DNA of 9,511 nt from an uncultured Clostridium sp. (GTDB lineage: Bacteria; Bacillota; Clostridia; TANB77; CAG-508), in assembly GCA_947643945.1 (NCBI GenBank), contig CANRXN010000018.1, positions 1 through 9,511 of the forward strand. The letters are read 5' to 3'. A model generated the notes under the pieces. The model had not been told where the DNA came from and did no database searches. It saw only the letters and a list, made by a program, of their open reading frames with translations. Both the position numbers and the translations under genes were made by a program. This document shows positions 1-7,027 of this stretch, piece by piece. Positions within the stretch are counted from its first letter, which is position 1. Each line of letters starts with the position of its first letter.

Positions 1-3
1 CAT
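1..3 (-). CDS. Start codon of a gene leaving the window (partial)
   Basis: Only the ATG (CAT on the plus strand at 1-3) lies in the window, so the product cannot be named. The start is supported by a strong AAGGAGG ribosome binding site at 13-19, nine bases upstream, and by a promoter-like pair at 39-66. It follows the PBP gene on the same strand with about 110 bases between them. Confidence 0.6.
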
Positions 4-12
4 TTTTCTTTT

Positions 13-19
13 CCTCCTT
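13..19 (-). promoter_or_regulatory. Ribosome binding site for the gene starting at 3
   Basis: AAGGAGG on the minus strand, nine bases before the ATG. It is the main evidence that a gene begins at the window edge. Confidence 0.65.
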
Positions 20-38
20 ATCGAATTTATATAAAGAT

Positions 39-66
39 ATAATACACAAGAGTAGATAATTTTCAA
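39..66 (-). promoter_or_regulatory. Likely sigma-A promoter for the gene leaving at 1
   Basis: Minus-strand TTGAAA (61-66) and TATTAT (39-44) are separated by 16 bases and lie just upstream of the RBS at 13-19. Each hexamer differs from consensus by one base. This suggests the edge gene is transcribed separately from the PBP gene. Confidence 0.5.
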
Positions 67-113
67 ACATCTACAAAGTGCATAAGCGGGGGTTCTTCTT
101 GACAATTATTAAA

Positions 114-2620
114 TTAATTCGTATTACCATCTTGACCAGTTGTAGCAGAATTCTCGCCACTACCCATAACATTTGAATTGCCATTCGTATTTGTTCCATT
201 TGGCTGCGAAGTACTAGAATTTGTATTGCTACTTGTATTTCCAGAAGAATTCGTATTCGTTTTATTGGTATTTATACTAGCATTCGTATTACTACTATTT
301 GTAGGCTTTTTATTGGTATTTGTCGTTGTATTGTTGGCTTGATTTGAATTTACTGGCTGATTCGTAGAAGTATTCTCGTTTTTATTCTTATTTGGCAACA
401 CCTCTTGAGGATCCTCTGCATCAATATCTTGAGTAATACCTTGTATGATTTCTTCTACTTTATGACTAGGATTCTTATTTGTATTTTCTTTTAATTCGCT
501 TCCAGTATGCTTATTGCATAATCCTGGTGTAGTAAGCCATAAGAAATATTCGGTATAGGTATTTTGGCAACCTGTCGTAGCTTTTTTCCCTGTTTCGGCA
601 CATATCGTGCAACTAGAAACCGTATTTGGCTTTTCGAACTTTTTACTACTTAAACCTGCATGAATTCTTGACATGACATTAGCCCACAATAAACCTGCCG
701 GATTTCTTTTGTTATAATAAATTGGTTCATTGGTATCATAGCCATACCAAGTAACAGCCGTATAATAAGGCGTGAAACCACAAAGCCATCTATCATAATT
801 GTCGTCCGTTGTACCTGTTTTAGCAGCCACATCAACACCTGAAATTTTACAATAAGTTGCTGTTCCATGAGAACCATTTACAGGACTTGTTAAAATTTCT
901 TTTACAATATAAGCTACTTCTTTAGCAACTACTTTTTTTGTTTTTTGACTTGTTTTTACAATATTTTTCCCCTCATGATTATCAATAATAGAGTAAAAAG
1001 TTGGCTCGATATATTTACCATCATTTGCTATCATAGCATAGGCACCTGCCATCTCTAAAGGACTAATTCCTTTTTGCAAACCTCCTAAGGATAGAACTAA
1101 GCTTTCGTCTTCTTTGGTTAAGGTTGTAATTCCCATCTTCTTTAGGTAATTAATTGATTTATTTGGTTTTAGCTTTTCCATAATTTCGACAAAAGGAATA
1201 TTTTGTGAAGACTCTACTGCTCTTCTAACCGTTACTTCTCCTAAGGAAGGATTATAATCCGTTGGATGGTAACCGTCCTGCAAAATCTCTTTCTGTGTCG
1301 TCATAAATAGAGGATGCTGTAATAATTTTTTTGTCAATGGCAGGGATTAGTACCGATAACGGCTTAATGGAAGAACCGGTTTGCCTAATACTTTGTGTTG
1401 CTCTATTTAAAGTTCTTGCTTTTGTTTTTTTACCCAAAGCCCCAACACATGCAGTTACCTGCCCCGTTTCATGATCTATGATTACCATCGCTGCTTGAGA
1501 AGGGTCATTTCCTATATTAGATGGCAGACTATATTTAGCCTTTTCAAATTCTGTTTCTGTTTGGCTTTGTACTTTAGAATTTTGCGTACTGTGTATGGTT
1601 AAACCAGCCATATTGATGTAATTAGTTGCAAAGGTTTTGGATATGTTGTATTTTTTAGCAATATCTTCTGTTATTTCTAAAATCAAGGCATCTGTATGAT
1701 AAGAGTAGACAGCTTCTTCGGTTTTTATTTGTCCTTTTTTAAAGTTCAATCCTTTATCTAGATTGCTTACTGCTATGTTGTATTCTTCTTCTTTAATATA
1801 TTTTAGTTCTAACATTTTACTAAGTACAGTTTTGGCTCTTTTGGTAATTTTTTCGTTATTATCTTTTCCGCTCGAATGGATTGTAAGAGTTAGGAGAATG
1901 GTTAATACCAGCTAAAAAGGCACATTCTTCTAGGTTTAAGTCTTCAGCCGATTTATTAAAATAGTATTTTGCCCCTACCTCTACCCCATACATATTAGGT
2001 CCAATGTAGATAATATTTAAATAAGAAGATAAAATCTCCTCTTTGGAAAGACAAGTTTCCAATTGCCATGCCTTCCACCATTCCTTAACTTTTCTTGTGA
2101 TACTATCTGTCGAGTCTCCTGTTAAATTTTTTACTAACTGTTGGGTAATTGTACTCCCACCGTAAGAGGATTTTCCAAAGTGAGTAATATACGATACAAT
2201 AGCTCCTCCCGTTCTTTTTATATCAATTCCTCCATGGGTATAAAAACGCTCATCCTCAATAGCTACATAGGCGTTTTTTAAGTTTTGTGGCATACTAGAA
2301 GCTGGAATCACCTCATTATTTCTTTCACAGCCTAATTTAGCAATTTCTTTTTTGTCAGTATCAATAACTACTGAATTTTGGTTTAATAGCATTTCTTTGG
2401 CTAGTTTTTTCCAAGTAGCCGCTGAAATTCCTAAAGAGATTCCTATTCCTACGACTGCTAACAATATTACACTTAAGACAATTTTTTTTAGTTTCTTTTT
2501 TTTCGCAGTTTTTTTCTTTTTCCCTTTTCTTTTCTTCTTAGGTATTTGCTTGTCTTCTTGCTTTTTACTTTTTTGAAAGGCTTTTGGGATATATTCTTCC
2601 TCTTCTTTTTTTCGAGACAA
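114..2620 (-). CDS. Bifunctional class A penicillin-binding protein (PBP1A type), two +1 shifts at CGG
   Basis: Membrane-bound peptidoglycan synthase with glycosyltransferase and transpeptidase activities. The continuous 834-residue protein is obtained only by skipping one C at 1870 and one at 1275. A Lys-rich cytoplasmic tail (1-45) is followed by a membrane anchor (about 46-68). The GT51 domain has the catalytic E122 in EDERFYTHG and GGSTITQQ at 154-161. The transpeptidase domain has SSIK (active Ser 416), SQN (471-473) and KTG (600-602). A four-Cys segment (670, 673, 684, 700) precedes an Asn/Thr/Ser-rich tail from about 743. The start is TTG at 2620, because a TGA lies three codons upstream in frame; AAAGGA lies 12 bases before it. 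Read in triplets the gene breaks into three pieces: the GT domain, the SxxK motif, and SxN plus KTG. None would be a working enzyme. Confidence 0.93.
171..392 (-). repeat. Low-complexity Asn/Thr/Ser tract at the C-terminus of the PBP
   Basis: This stretch encodes roughly residues 743-816 of the PBP, dominated by Asn, Thr, Ser and Lys with many NTN and SSN units. It appears in DNA as imperfect repeats of ATTTGTATT-like words. Such disordered tails are common in class A PBPs of Bacillota and are expected outside the membrane. The length may vary between strains. Confidence 0.75.
1273..1275 (-). other. In-frame CGG with +1 offset (PBP site 2)
   Basis: Context on the coding strand is GGA-C-GGT-TAC. 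Reading CGG as a triplet ends after seven codons at TAA. Skipping the C gives FAG-G-YHPTDYN and restores the transpeptidase domain through SQN and KTG. Confidence 0.9.
1868..1870 (-). other. In-frame CGG with +1 offset (PBP site 1)
   Basis: Context is GAG-C-GGA-AAA-GAT. The triplet reading stops three codons later at TAA. Skipping the C gives NPFE-G-KDNNEKITKRA, the usual link between the GT51 domain and the next segment. An extra A in the adjacent AAAA run would restore the same frame (E-R-K-D), so this site taken alone is ambiguous. Confidence 0.85.
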
Positions 2621-2632
2621 TGTAAATCACTT

Positions 2633-2638
2633 TCCTTT
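2633..2638 (-). promoter_or_regulatory. Ribosome binding site for the PBP TTG start
   Basis: AAAGGA on the minus strand, 12 bases before TTG at 2620. The in-frame TGA between this site and the TTG rules out an earlier start, so it decides the unusual start codon. Confidence 0.6.
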
Positions 2639-2656
2639 AACTTATTATTATTTAGT

Positions 2657-2685
2657 ATCATAGCATAAAACCCAAGAATTATCAA
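2657..2685 (-). promoter_or_regulatory. Sigma-A promoter for the PBP gene
   Basis: Minus-strand TTGATA (2680-2685), a 17-base spacer, then TATGAT (2657-2662) with a TGC extension immediately before the -10. This is a near-consensus extended -10 promoter placed 20 to 40 bases upstream of the RBS. It supports independent transcription of the PBP, divergent from the GH30 gene. Confidence 0.65.
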
Positions 2686-2732
2686 CTTAAAATTTTATTA
2701 ATAATATAGTCTAAAGTGCATAAAATACCAAT

Positions 2733-4063
2733 ATGAAAGTTAATAAAATAGAAACCAATTTAAAAAGAAATTTAATGTTACATTCTTCTTATGTAACATT
2801 TTCTCATACGAAGAAATTGACAGAAAATCAAGTGATTCGAATAGATCCCACGATTTCCTTTCAAAAAATTCTAGGCTTTGGCGGAGCTTTAACAGAAAGT
2901 TCTTGCTATCTTTTAAGCACCATAGACAAAAACTTGAGTAATCAAATTTTAGAAGAATATTTTGGAAAAGAAAACTTAAATTATCAATTTGCTAGAATTT
3001 CCATTGGTAGTTGCGATTTTTCTTTGGAAAGTTATTCGTATGCCAAGCAAGAAGATTTAGCAGATTTCTCTATTTTACATGATAAAAAATATATCCTTCC
3101 TATCTTAAAATCTGCCCAAGCAAAAAATAGTACGCTTCAATTTTTAGCATCGCCATGGTCTCCTCCTAGCTTTATGAAGGATAACAAAAGTTTAGTTGGT
3201 GGACGGTAAGTTGCTTGTAAAATTTAAAAAGGCATGGGCAAATTATCTTGTTAAATTTGCTAAAAGCTATCAAAACGAAGGTATTCCCATTTCTTATATG
3301 ACTATCCAAAATGAGCCAAATGCTAAGCAAATTTGGGAATCTTGCTTGTATTCTGCCAAAGAAGAGGCTGACTTTTTAAAGAATTATCTCTTCCCTACTT
3401 TTAAGCAAAATAATTTAGCTACTCAGTTTCTAATTTGGGATCATAATAAAGATATTTTATTAGAAAGAGGGGTTGAAACTTTAGTTACGCATCAGGCCTT
3501 AAATTGTGCCAGTGGTATTGCTTTTCATTGGTATACAGGACGGTCATTTTGAAAATTTAGAAGCATTACATCACCTCTTCCCTAATTTACTTTTATTTCA
3601 TACCGAAGGTTGTACTGGCTATTCCCATTTTAAGCCACAAGACGAACTGGCTAATGCCGAGATATATGCTTATGAAATAATAGAAGATTTTAATCATGGT
3701 ACCAATTGTTTTATCGATTGGAATATATTGCTAGACTATAAAGGTGGTCCTAATCATGTAAAAAACTACTGCAATAGCCCTATTATGCTAGATAAGAAGA
3801 AAAAGTCCTTGCTAAAAACTCCCTCTTTTTATTATATTTCTCATGTGGCACGTTATCTAAAACCAAATGCACGAAGAATCCATTTTAATAAATTTTGTGA
3901 AAATATTTCGGTATCTGCCTTTCAAAATCCGGATAAAAGTGTTATGATAGTATTGTTAAATAGAACGGATAAAAATGTCGAATATAATTTGTGCTATCAA
4001 GATTATGTTTTTCATGACAATTTGGATAGCCATGCGATTGTGACGTATATAATAAACTTTTAA
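2733..4063 (+). CDS. GH30 family glycosidase (glucosylceramidase-like), two +1 shifts at CGG
   Basis: Retaining beta-glycosidase of the GH30 clan, related to glucosylceramidases; the exact substrate is not clear. Skipping C at 3204 and 3541 gives one 442-residue protein. Landmarks: FGGALTES near the N-terminus, ASPWSPPSFMK, then VGG-G-KLL, the acid/base Glu 194 in TIQNEPNA, AFHWYTG-G-HF, the nucleophile Glu 291 in HTEGCTG, and a C-terminal beta-sandwich segment (VMIVLLNRTD). There is no signal peptide, so it is probably cytoplasmic. The two catalytic glutamates sit in different triplet-frame fragments, so the enzyme can only exist if both offsets are bypassed. I see no convincing RBS before ATG 2733, and the start is less certain than the body. 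It diverges from the PBP gene across 112 bases. Confidence 0.9.
3204..3206 (+). other. In-frame CGG with +1 offset (GH30 site 1)
   Basis: Context is GGT-GGA-C-GGT-AAG. The triplet reading is CGG followed directly by TAA. Skipping the C gives VGG-G-KLL, matching the Gly-Ser/Lys-Leu turn after the MK(T/D)N segment of GH30 enzymes (NGKGSLK in human GBA). Confidence 0.92.
3541..3543 (+). other. In-frame CGG with +1 offset (GH30 site 2)
   Basis: Context is ACA-GGA-C-GGT-CAT. The triplet reading reaches TGA after three codons. Skipping the C gives FHWYTG-G-HFENL. Many GH30 relatives have Asp at this position (HWYxGDHF), so the alignment fits although the residue differs. Confidence 0.9.
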
Positions 4064-4126
4064 TTGTTATCCAAAAAAATAGAATGAAACTTTAGTAATT
4101 AACTTTATTTATATTTTACAATTTAG

Positions 4127-4132
4127 AAAGGA
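4127..4132 (+). promoter_or_regulatory. Ribosome binding site of the tyrosine recombinase gene
   Basis: AAAGGA followed by AG, eight bases before ATG 4141. It fixes the recombinase start. I found no clear promoter hexamers in the 77 bases between the GH30 stop and this gene. Confidence 0.6.
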
Positions 4133-4140
4133 AGATTTTA

Positions 4141-5124
4141 ATGATTGCAAGAGAAGATAATCCAGAGTTTTTAAATTCATTTTTAGACTACTCGATTACG
4201 ATTTTAAACAAGTCACCTAATAGTATTAAAGAATATAATTATGACTTAGCTATGTTCTTAAGGTTTATTAAAATGCACTTTCACTTAACCGATAAAACAG
4301 ATTTAAGGGAAGTTGAAATTCAGGATATGACAATTGATACGATTAAAAAGATTACATTAGACGATATCCATGCTTTTATTTCTTATTTAATGCGTGAATT
4401 TAATAGTAAAGCAACCACAAGGGCAAGAAAAGTTTCAACGATTCGTATTTTTTTTAAGTACTTAAGTAGAAAGGCAAAATTGATTGATGTAAATCCAGCA
4501 CAAGATTTAGAAACACCAAAACTAGATAAACGATTACCGAAATACCTTTCTTTAGAAGATAGTAGAAAATTGTTAGATATTACTTCGAATGAAGATAATC
4601 GAAATTGTGAAAGAGATTATGCTATTATTACTTTGTTTTTAAATTGTGGCATGCGTCTTTCTGAATTGGTTGGTATTAATATCCAAGATGTTGATTTTGA
4701 AGATTGCAAATTAAATGTAATTGGAAAAGGCAATAAAGAAAGAACGATTTACTTAAATAAAGCTTGTATCAAAGCTCTTAATGATTATTTAACAGTTAGA
4801 CCAAAAGAAGGTGTAAAACATGATAGTAAGGATTCCTATAAGGCTCTTTTCTTAAGTGAAAGAAGGACAAGGATTAGCAATCGAACAGTGGAAACAATTG
4901 TTACAAAACAATTGCAAGTAGCAGGTTTAGATACTAAAAAATATTCGGTTCATAAGCTTCGCCATACGGCTGCTACTTTGATGTACCAATATGGTCAAGT
5001 AGATATTCGAGCTTTGCAAGAGCTTTTAGGTCATGAAAGCATTGCAACTACTGAGATTTATACTCATGTTAGTAACGACCAAGTTCGTAATGCGGTAGAA
5101 AGTAATCCTTTGGCTAATTTATAA
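4141..5124 (+). CDS. XerC/XerD-family tyrosine recombinase
   Basis: Site-specific recombinase that cuts and rejoins DNA through a phosphotyrosine intermediate. It is 327 residues long and intact. An N-terminal SAM-like core-binding domain covers about 10-112, with an acidic insertion near 52-70 that makes it slightly longer than the usual 295-305 residue XerC/D. The catalytic domain has all expected residues: R172 (CGMRLSEL), K196 (GKGNKER), H271 and R274 (HKLRHTAAT), H298 (LLGHES) and nucleophile Y307 (TEIYTHV). No phage or integron genes surround it, so a chromosomal role such as dimer resolution is more likely than element integration; that is inference. It is convergent with the LysM gene and shares a terminator hairpin with it. 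It contains no in-frame CGG, although CGG occurs three times out of frame (TCG-GTT, ACG-GCT, GCG-GTA) without any shift. Confidence 0.95.
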   Translation: MIAREDNPEFLNSFLDYSITILNKSPNSIKEYNYDLAMFLRFIKMHFHLTDKTDLREVEIQDMTIDTIKKITLDDIHAFISYLMREFNSKATTRARKVSTIRIFFKYLSRKAKLIDVNPAQDLETPKLDKRLPKYLSLEDSRKLLDITSNEDNRNCERDYAIITLFLNCGMRLSELVGINIQDVDFEDCKLNVIGKGNKERTIYLNKACIKALNDYLTVRPKEGVKHDSKDSYKALFLSERRTRISNRTVETIVTKQLQVAGLDTKKYSVHKLRHTAATLMYQYGQVDIRALQELLGHESIATTEIYTHVSNDQVRNAVESNPLANL

Positions 5125-5130
5125 TTAGGT

Positions 5131-5151
5131 AGGGCTTTTAAATAAAGCCCT
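5131..5151. terminator. Hairpin between convergent recombinase and LysM genes
   Basis: AGGGCTTT (5131-5138) pairs perfectly with AAAGCCCT (5144-5151) around a five-base loop. On the plus strand it is followed by a T-rich stretch (TTATATATTT), giving an intrinsic-terminator shape. It ends one base before the LysM stop codon, so it could serve both convergent genes, though the minus-strand tail is not T-rich. Confidence 0.65.
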
Positions 5152-5451
5152 TTATATATTTGGAATTCGTATTTTTTGCCCTACTTCTAGGTTTTCATTT
5201 CCTATATTATTTAATTGTTTAATTTCATACATAACTTCCCTAATATCTTTATTTTTATAGTATTCATTATTATTTACTTCATTTTGAGCAATCGACCATA
5301 AAGTATCTCCACTTATAATATAATCTTCTTTATAGGTAATTTCTGTTTTGGAATAGGTATTCCCTATAGTAAATAACGCAAGGCTAAGTACTCCTAATAA
5401 AATAAGTACACTTCTTATAAATTTTGATTTGTTTACAATTCTAATTTTCAT
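5152..5451 (-). CDS. yneA: YneA-like LysM cell-division suppressor (SOS regulated)
   Basis: A 99-residue protein with one N-terminal membrane segment (about 12-30) and a single extracellular LysM domain (about 43-97, with SGDTLWSIAQ and LEVGQKIRIP). This is the size and architecture of Bacillus YneA, which halts division during the SOS response. The assignment rests on architecture plus the three LexA-type boxes in the promoter, not on a sequence search; a generic LysM anchor is the alternative. Start ATG 5451 has AAGGAG at 5460-5465, eight bases upstream. In Bacillus yneA lies beside lexA; here lexA is not in the window and a tyrosine recombinase is the convergent neighbour. The gene has no in-frame CGG and is intact. 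Confidence 0.8.
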   Translation of the reverse strand: MKIRIVNKSKFIRSVLILLGVLSLALFTIGNTYSKTEITYKEDYIISGDTLWSIAQNEVNNNEYYKNKDIREVMYEIKQLNNIGNENLEVGQKIRIPNI

Positions 5452-5469
5452 ATCATTATCTCCTTTTTA

Positions 5470-5481
5470 GAATGTTTGTTC
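5470..5481. promoter_or_regulatory. LexA-type box 1 (downstream of the start point)
   Basis: GAAT-GTTT-GTTC: one mismatch from the Bacillota SOS consensus GAAC-N4-GTTC. It lies about 7 to 18 bases downstream of the predicted transcription start and just before the RBS. Confidence 0.6.
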
Positions 5482-5494
5482 GTTCTTTAAGATA

Positions 5495-5523
5495 ATTATA
5501 TACGAACATTTTTTCTTTGTCAA
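5495..5523 (-). promoter_or_regulatory. Perfect sigma-A promoter of the YneA-like gene
   Basis: Minus-strand TTGACA (5518-5523), exactly 17 bases, then TATAAT (5495-5500): a full consensus promoter. Such a strong promoter needs tight repression, and a LexA-type box fills its spacer. Predicted transcription start is near 5488. Confidence 0.85.
5504..5515. promoter_or_regulatory. LexA-type box 2 (inside the promoter spacer)
   Basis: GAAC-ATTT-TTTC: one mismatch from GAAC-N4-GTTC. It lies wholly between the -35 and -10 hexamers, where bound LexA would exclude RNA polymerase. Confidence 0.65.
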
Positions 5524-5532
5524 GAGTTTTTT

Positions 5533-5544
5533 GAAAAAATGTTC
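5533..5544. promoter_or_regulatory. LexA-type box 3 (upstream of -35)
   Basis: GAAA-AAAT-GTTC: one mismatch from GAAC-N4-GTTC, nine bases upstream of the -35. Centre spacing to box 2 is 29 bases, and from box 2 to box 1 is 34 bases. Confidence 0.6.
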
Positions 5545-5583
5545 GTTTTTTATAAAAATATTAATAAATTTTGTTATAAATGG

Positions 5584-6362
5584 TTATTTTTGAAACACCT
5601 TTTTATAATATGGCTGTATCTCTGGTAGCAAGCTATCTAAGTAAATAATATTACCATGAATATCTTCTATTTTCATATTAGGAAAAGTTTTTATCATCTT
5701 TTCGTCATCCCAATGATTATCTATAAAATAACGAATCGGTTCTTTTTGTTGTAGTTTTTGATAATCCTCTTCTCTTCTTTTAGTATCTTTCATTTCTATG
5801 TGATTTCGAATGGTAAGTCTGGTAATAAAAATATCTTGAGCATAGCAAGTAAGAAGGCAATCAAAGGCTAAAAATATAATAATAAGAGTTACGATTATTT
5901 TTGCAATTTTTGGTGATAGTTTTTCTTTTATTTTATCTAGTATATTATCTATAAAAGGATTAAATTTTTTAACTAAAAATATGGTTAAAATTCCCCAAAA
6001 CGCAGAGTATAACAAACAAACTCTACCATTTACATTAAAAATATTATTGGTGTAATCCCACCATTTGGCATGTAGAATTACTTCTACTAAAAAGCTAGTT
6101 AAGTATTCTGTTATAGTACCTATCGCATAGCCACCTAAAAACAAAGTGACATTATTTTTACAAAAATATCTGGCAGTAACTAAGATAATCACCGCCCCTA
6201 CTCCATAAATTCCGTAAAAATGGTCCATATAAAAAACTTTGTCTACATTGCCATAGTCCGGGTTGTTAAAATACCAAATAGGGTTTCTATGATATAGCCT
6301 AAAAAACTATATACAATAAAGTAACTAAATAATCTCCATATACTATCATATTTTTGCTTCAT
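5584..6362 (-). CDS. CmpB-family (PF06541-like) membrane protein, two +1 shifts at CGG
   Basis: Multi-pass membrane protein of the family annotated as putative ABC-transporter type IV/CmpB; its real function is not established. Skipping C at 6260 and 6214 gives 258 residues. It opens with SYFIVYSFLGYIIETLF, then RQSFLYGPFLGIYGVGA (family pattern FLYGPF.PIYG.GA), then EYLTSFLVEVILHAKWWDY, FNVNGRVCLLYSAFWG and a further membrane helix before a charged C-terminal tail. In triplet reading only residues after ATG 6228 look like a gene, and the first helix and most of the FLYGPF motif are lost. The true start is ATG 6362, with AAGGAG at 6369-6374 six bases upstream. It starts 15 bases after the spoVFB stop, so the two form an operon. 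Confidence 0.88.
6212..6214 (-). other. In-frame CGG with +1 offset (CmpB site 2)
   Basis: Context is TTT-TTA-C-GGA-ATT. It is in frame only after the offset at 6260 has been made. Skipping the C gives YGPFL-G-IYGVGA. Relatives mostly have Pro here (GPF.PIYG), so the frame is clear but the residue is not the family's most usual one. Confidence 0.88.
6258..6260 (-). other. In-frame CGG with +1 offset (CmpB site 1)
   Basis: Context is ACA-ACC-C-GGA-CTA. The triplet reading hits TAG after five codons. Skipping the C gives LTT-G-LWQCRQSFLYGPF, leading straight into the family motif. Confidence 0.9.
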
Positions 6363-6377
6363 AAATTTCTCCTTTTC

Positions 6378-6957
6378 TTACAACAGGATTGGACTAATTT
6401 GTTCCCCATCTAGTGCATATTCAATTGTCCTAATTAAGGACTCAAAATCAAATACAATGGATCTTGGTTTTGTGATAGGATTATCTTGCCTAAAAGGTAC
6501 AAAATAGTAGTTTCTTCTATTTAATAGTCTTCCTAAATTTTCTGCATTGCCACTTAAGCCGTTATTCGTAGAAGGTGCAATTACTAAAGGAAAACCATTT
6601 CGCAAATGGGATTTTGCTGCCATGGTGGCTGGTGTATCAATAATATCGCATGCAAGCTTTGATATGGTATTGCCGTGAGCAAGGAGCAATAACCATAATG
6701 TCTGTCATTTTTTTTGGTCCAATTGGCTCGGCATCTTGAATAGTATGAATTATTTTTTTACCAGTTATGTTCTCGATTTTTTCAATAAAATCTTTTGCTT
6801 TGCCAAATTTAGTATCCATAGAATAACTGTTATATGACATAACAGGAATAATTTCTGCACCTTTGTCAATTAGTTCTTTCATTTTAGGTATTGTTTTACT
6901 GAAGGTGCAAAAAGATCCTGTAAGTACAAATCCAATTTTTTTGTTTTTTACTTCCAA
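6378..6957 (-). CDS. spoVFB: Dipicolinate synthase subunit B, one +1 shift at CGG
   Basis: Flavoprotein-like subunit of the enzyme that makes dipicolinic acid in the mother cell for loading into the spore core. Skipping C at 6675 gives 192 residues, close to the family's roughly 200. Features: IGFVLTGSFCTFSK at the N-terminus, MVIAPCS-G-NTISKLA, ITDTP-like IIDTPATMAAKSHLRN, PLVIAPSTNNGL and NYYFVPFRQDNP. The broken reading stops 12 codons after CGG. The start is TTG 6957: a TAA lies two codons upstream, with AAAGGAGG at 6970-6977. The usual partner spoVFA is not upstream; the preceding gene is the GGDEF-EAL protein. The CmpB-family gene follows after 15 bases. Confidence 0.93.
6673..6675 (-). 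other. In-frame CGG with +1 offset (SpoVFB site)
   Basis: Context is TGC-TCA-C-GGC-AAT. Skipping the C gives APCS-G-NTISKLA. The family motif is APC(T/S)GNT with an invariant-looking Gly, so both the frame and the inserted residue are as expected. Confidence 0.94.
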
Positions 6958-6969
6958 AATTTACTTAAG

Positions 6970-6977
6970 CCTCCTTT
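6970..6977 (-). promoter_or_regulatory. Ribosome binding site of spoVFB
   Basis: AAAGGAGG, 12 bases before TTG 6957 (nine before an adjacent in-frame ATT). The in-frame TAA just upstream of these codons leaves no ATG option, so the start must be non-ATG. Confidence 0.65.
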
Positions 6978-6991
6978 CATATTACTTTCTA

Positions 6992-7000
6992 TATAATATG
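6992..7000 (-). promoter_or_regulatory. Possible sigma-K-like -10 element for spoVFB
   Basis: Minus-strand CATATTATA fits the sigma-K -10 pattern CATANNNTA, and the spoVF operon is sigma-K dependent in Bacillus. The expected AC at about -35 is not clearly present, and this AT-rich sequence matches easily by chance. It lies in the 70-base gap after the GGDEF-EAL stop. Confidence 0.3.
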
Positions 7001-7027
7001 AAATTATGTAAATTTTGAAAGCTATTT

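Noticed and set aside
99..127. Plus-strand TTGACA-17-TATTAC, a possible antisense promoter into the 3' end of the PBP gene
   Set aside because: The -10 has two mismatches, the region is very AT-rich, and no gene or structured RNA follows on the plus strand. It is probably fortuitous.
2352..2576. Plus-strand reading frame rich in Phe opposite the PBP N-terminus
   Set aside because: It is the complement of the Lys-rich tail and membrane segment of the PBP, has no RBS and is a shadow frame.
1252..4063. PBP and GH30 fragments as genuine separate genes or as decaying pseudogenes
   Set aside because: The fragments join in order into complete families with all catalytic motifs. The only defects are identical +1 offsets at CGG, with no substitutions to stop codons or deletions.
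4141..5124. Recombinase as the integrase of a mobile element
   Set aside because: No attachment-site repeats, phage genes or conjugation genes are visible on either side, and its neighbours are housekeeping-type genes.
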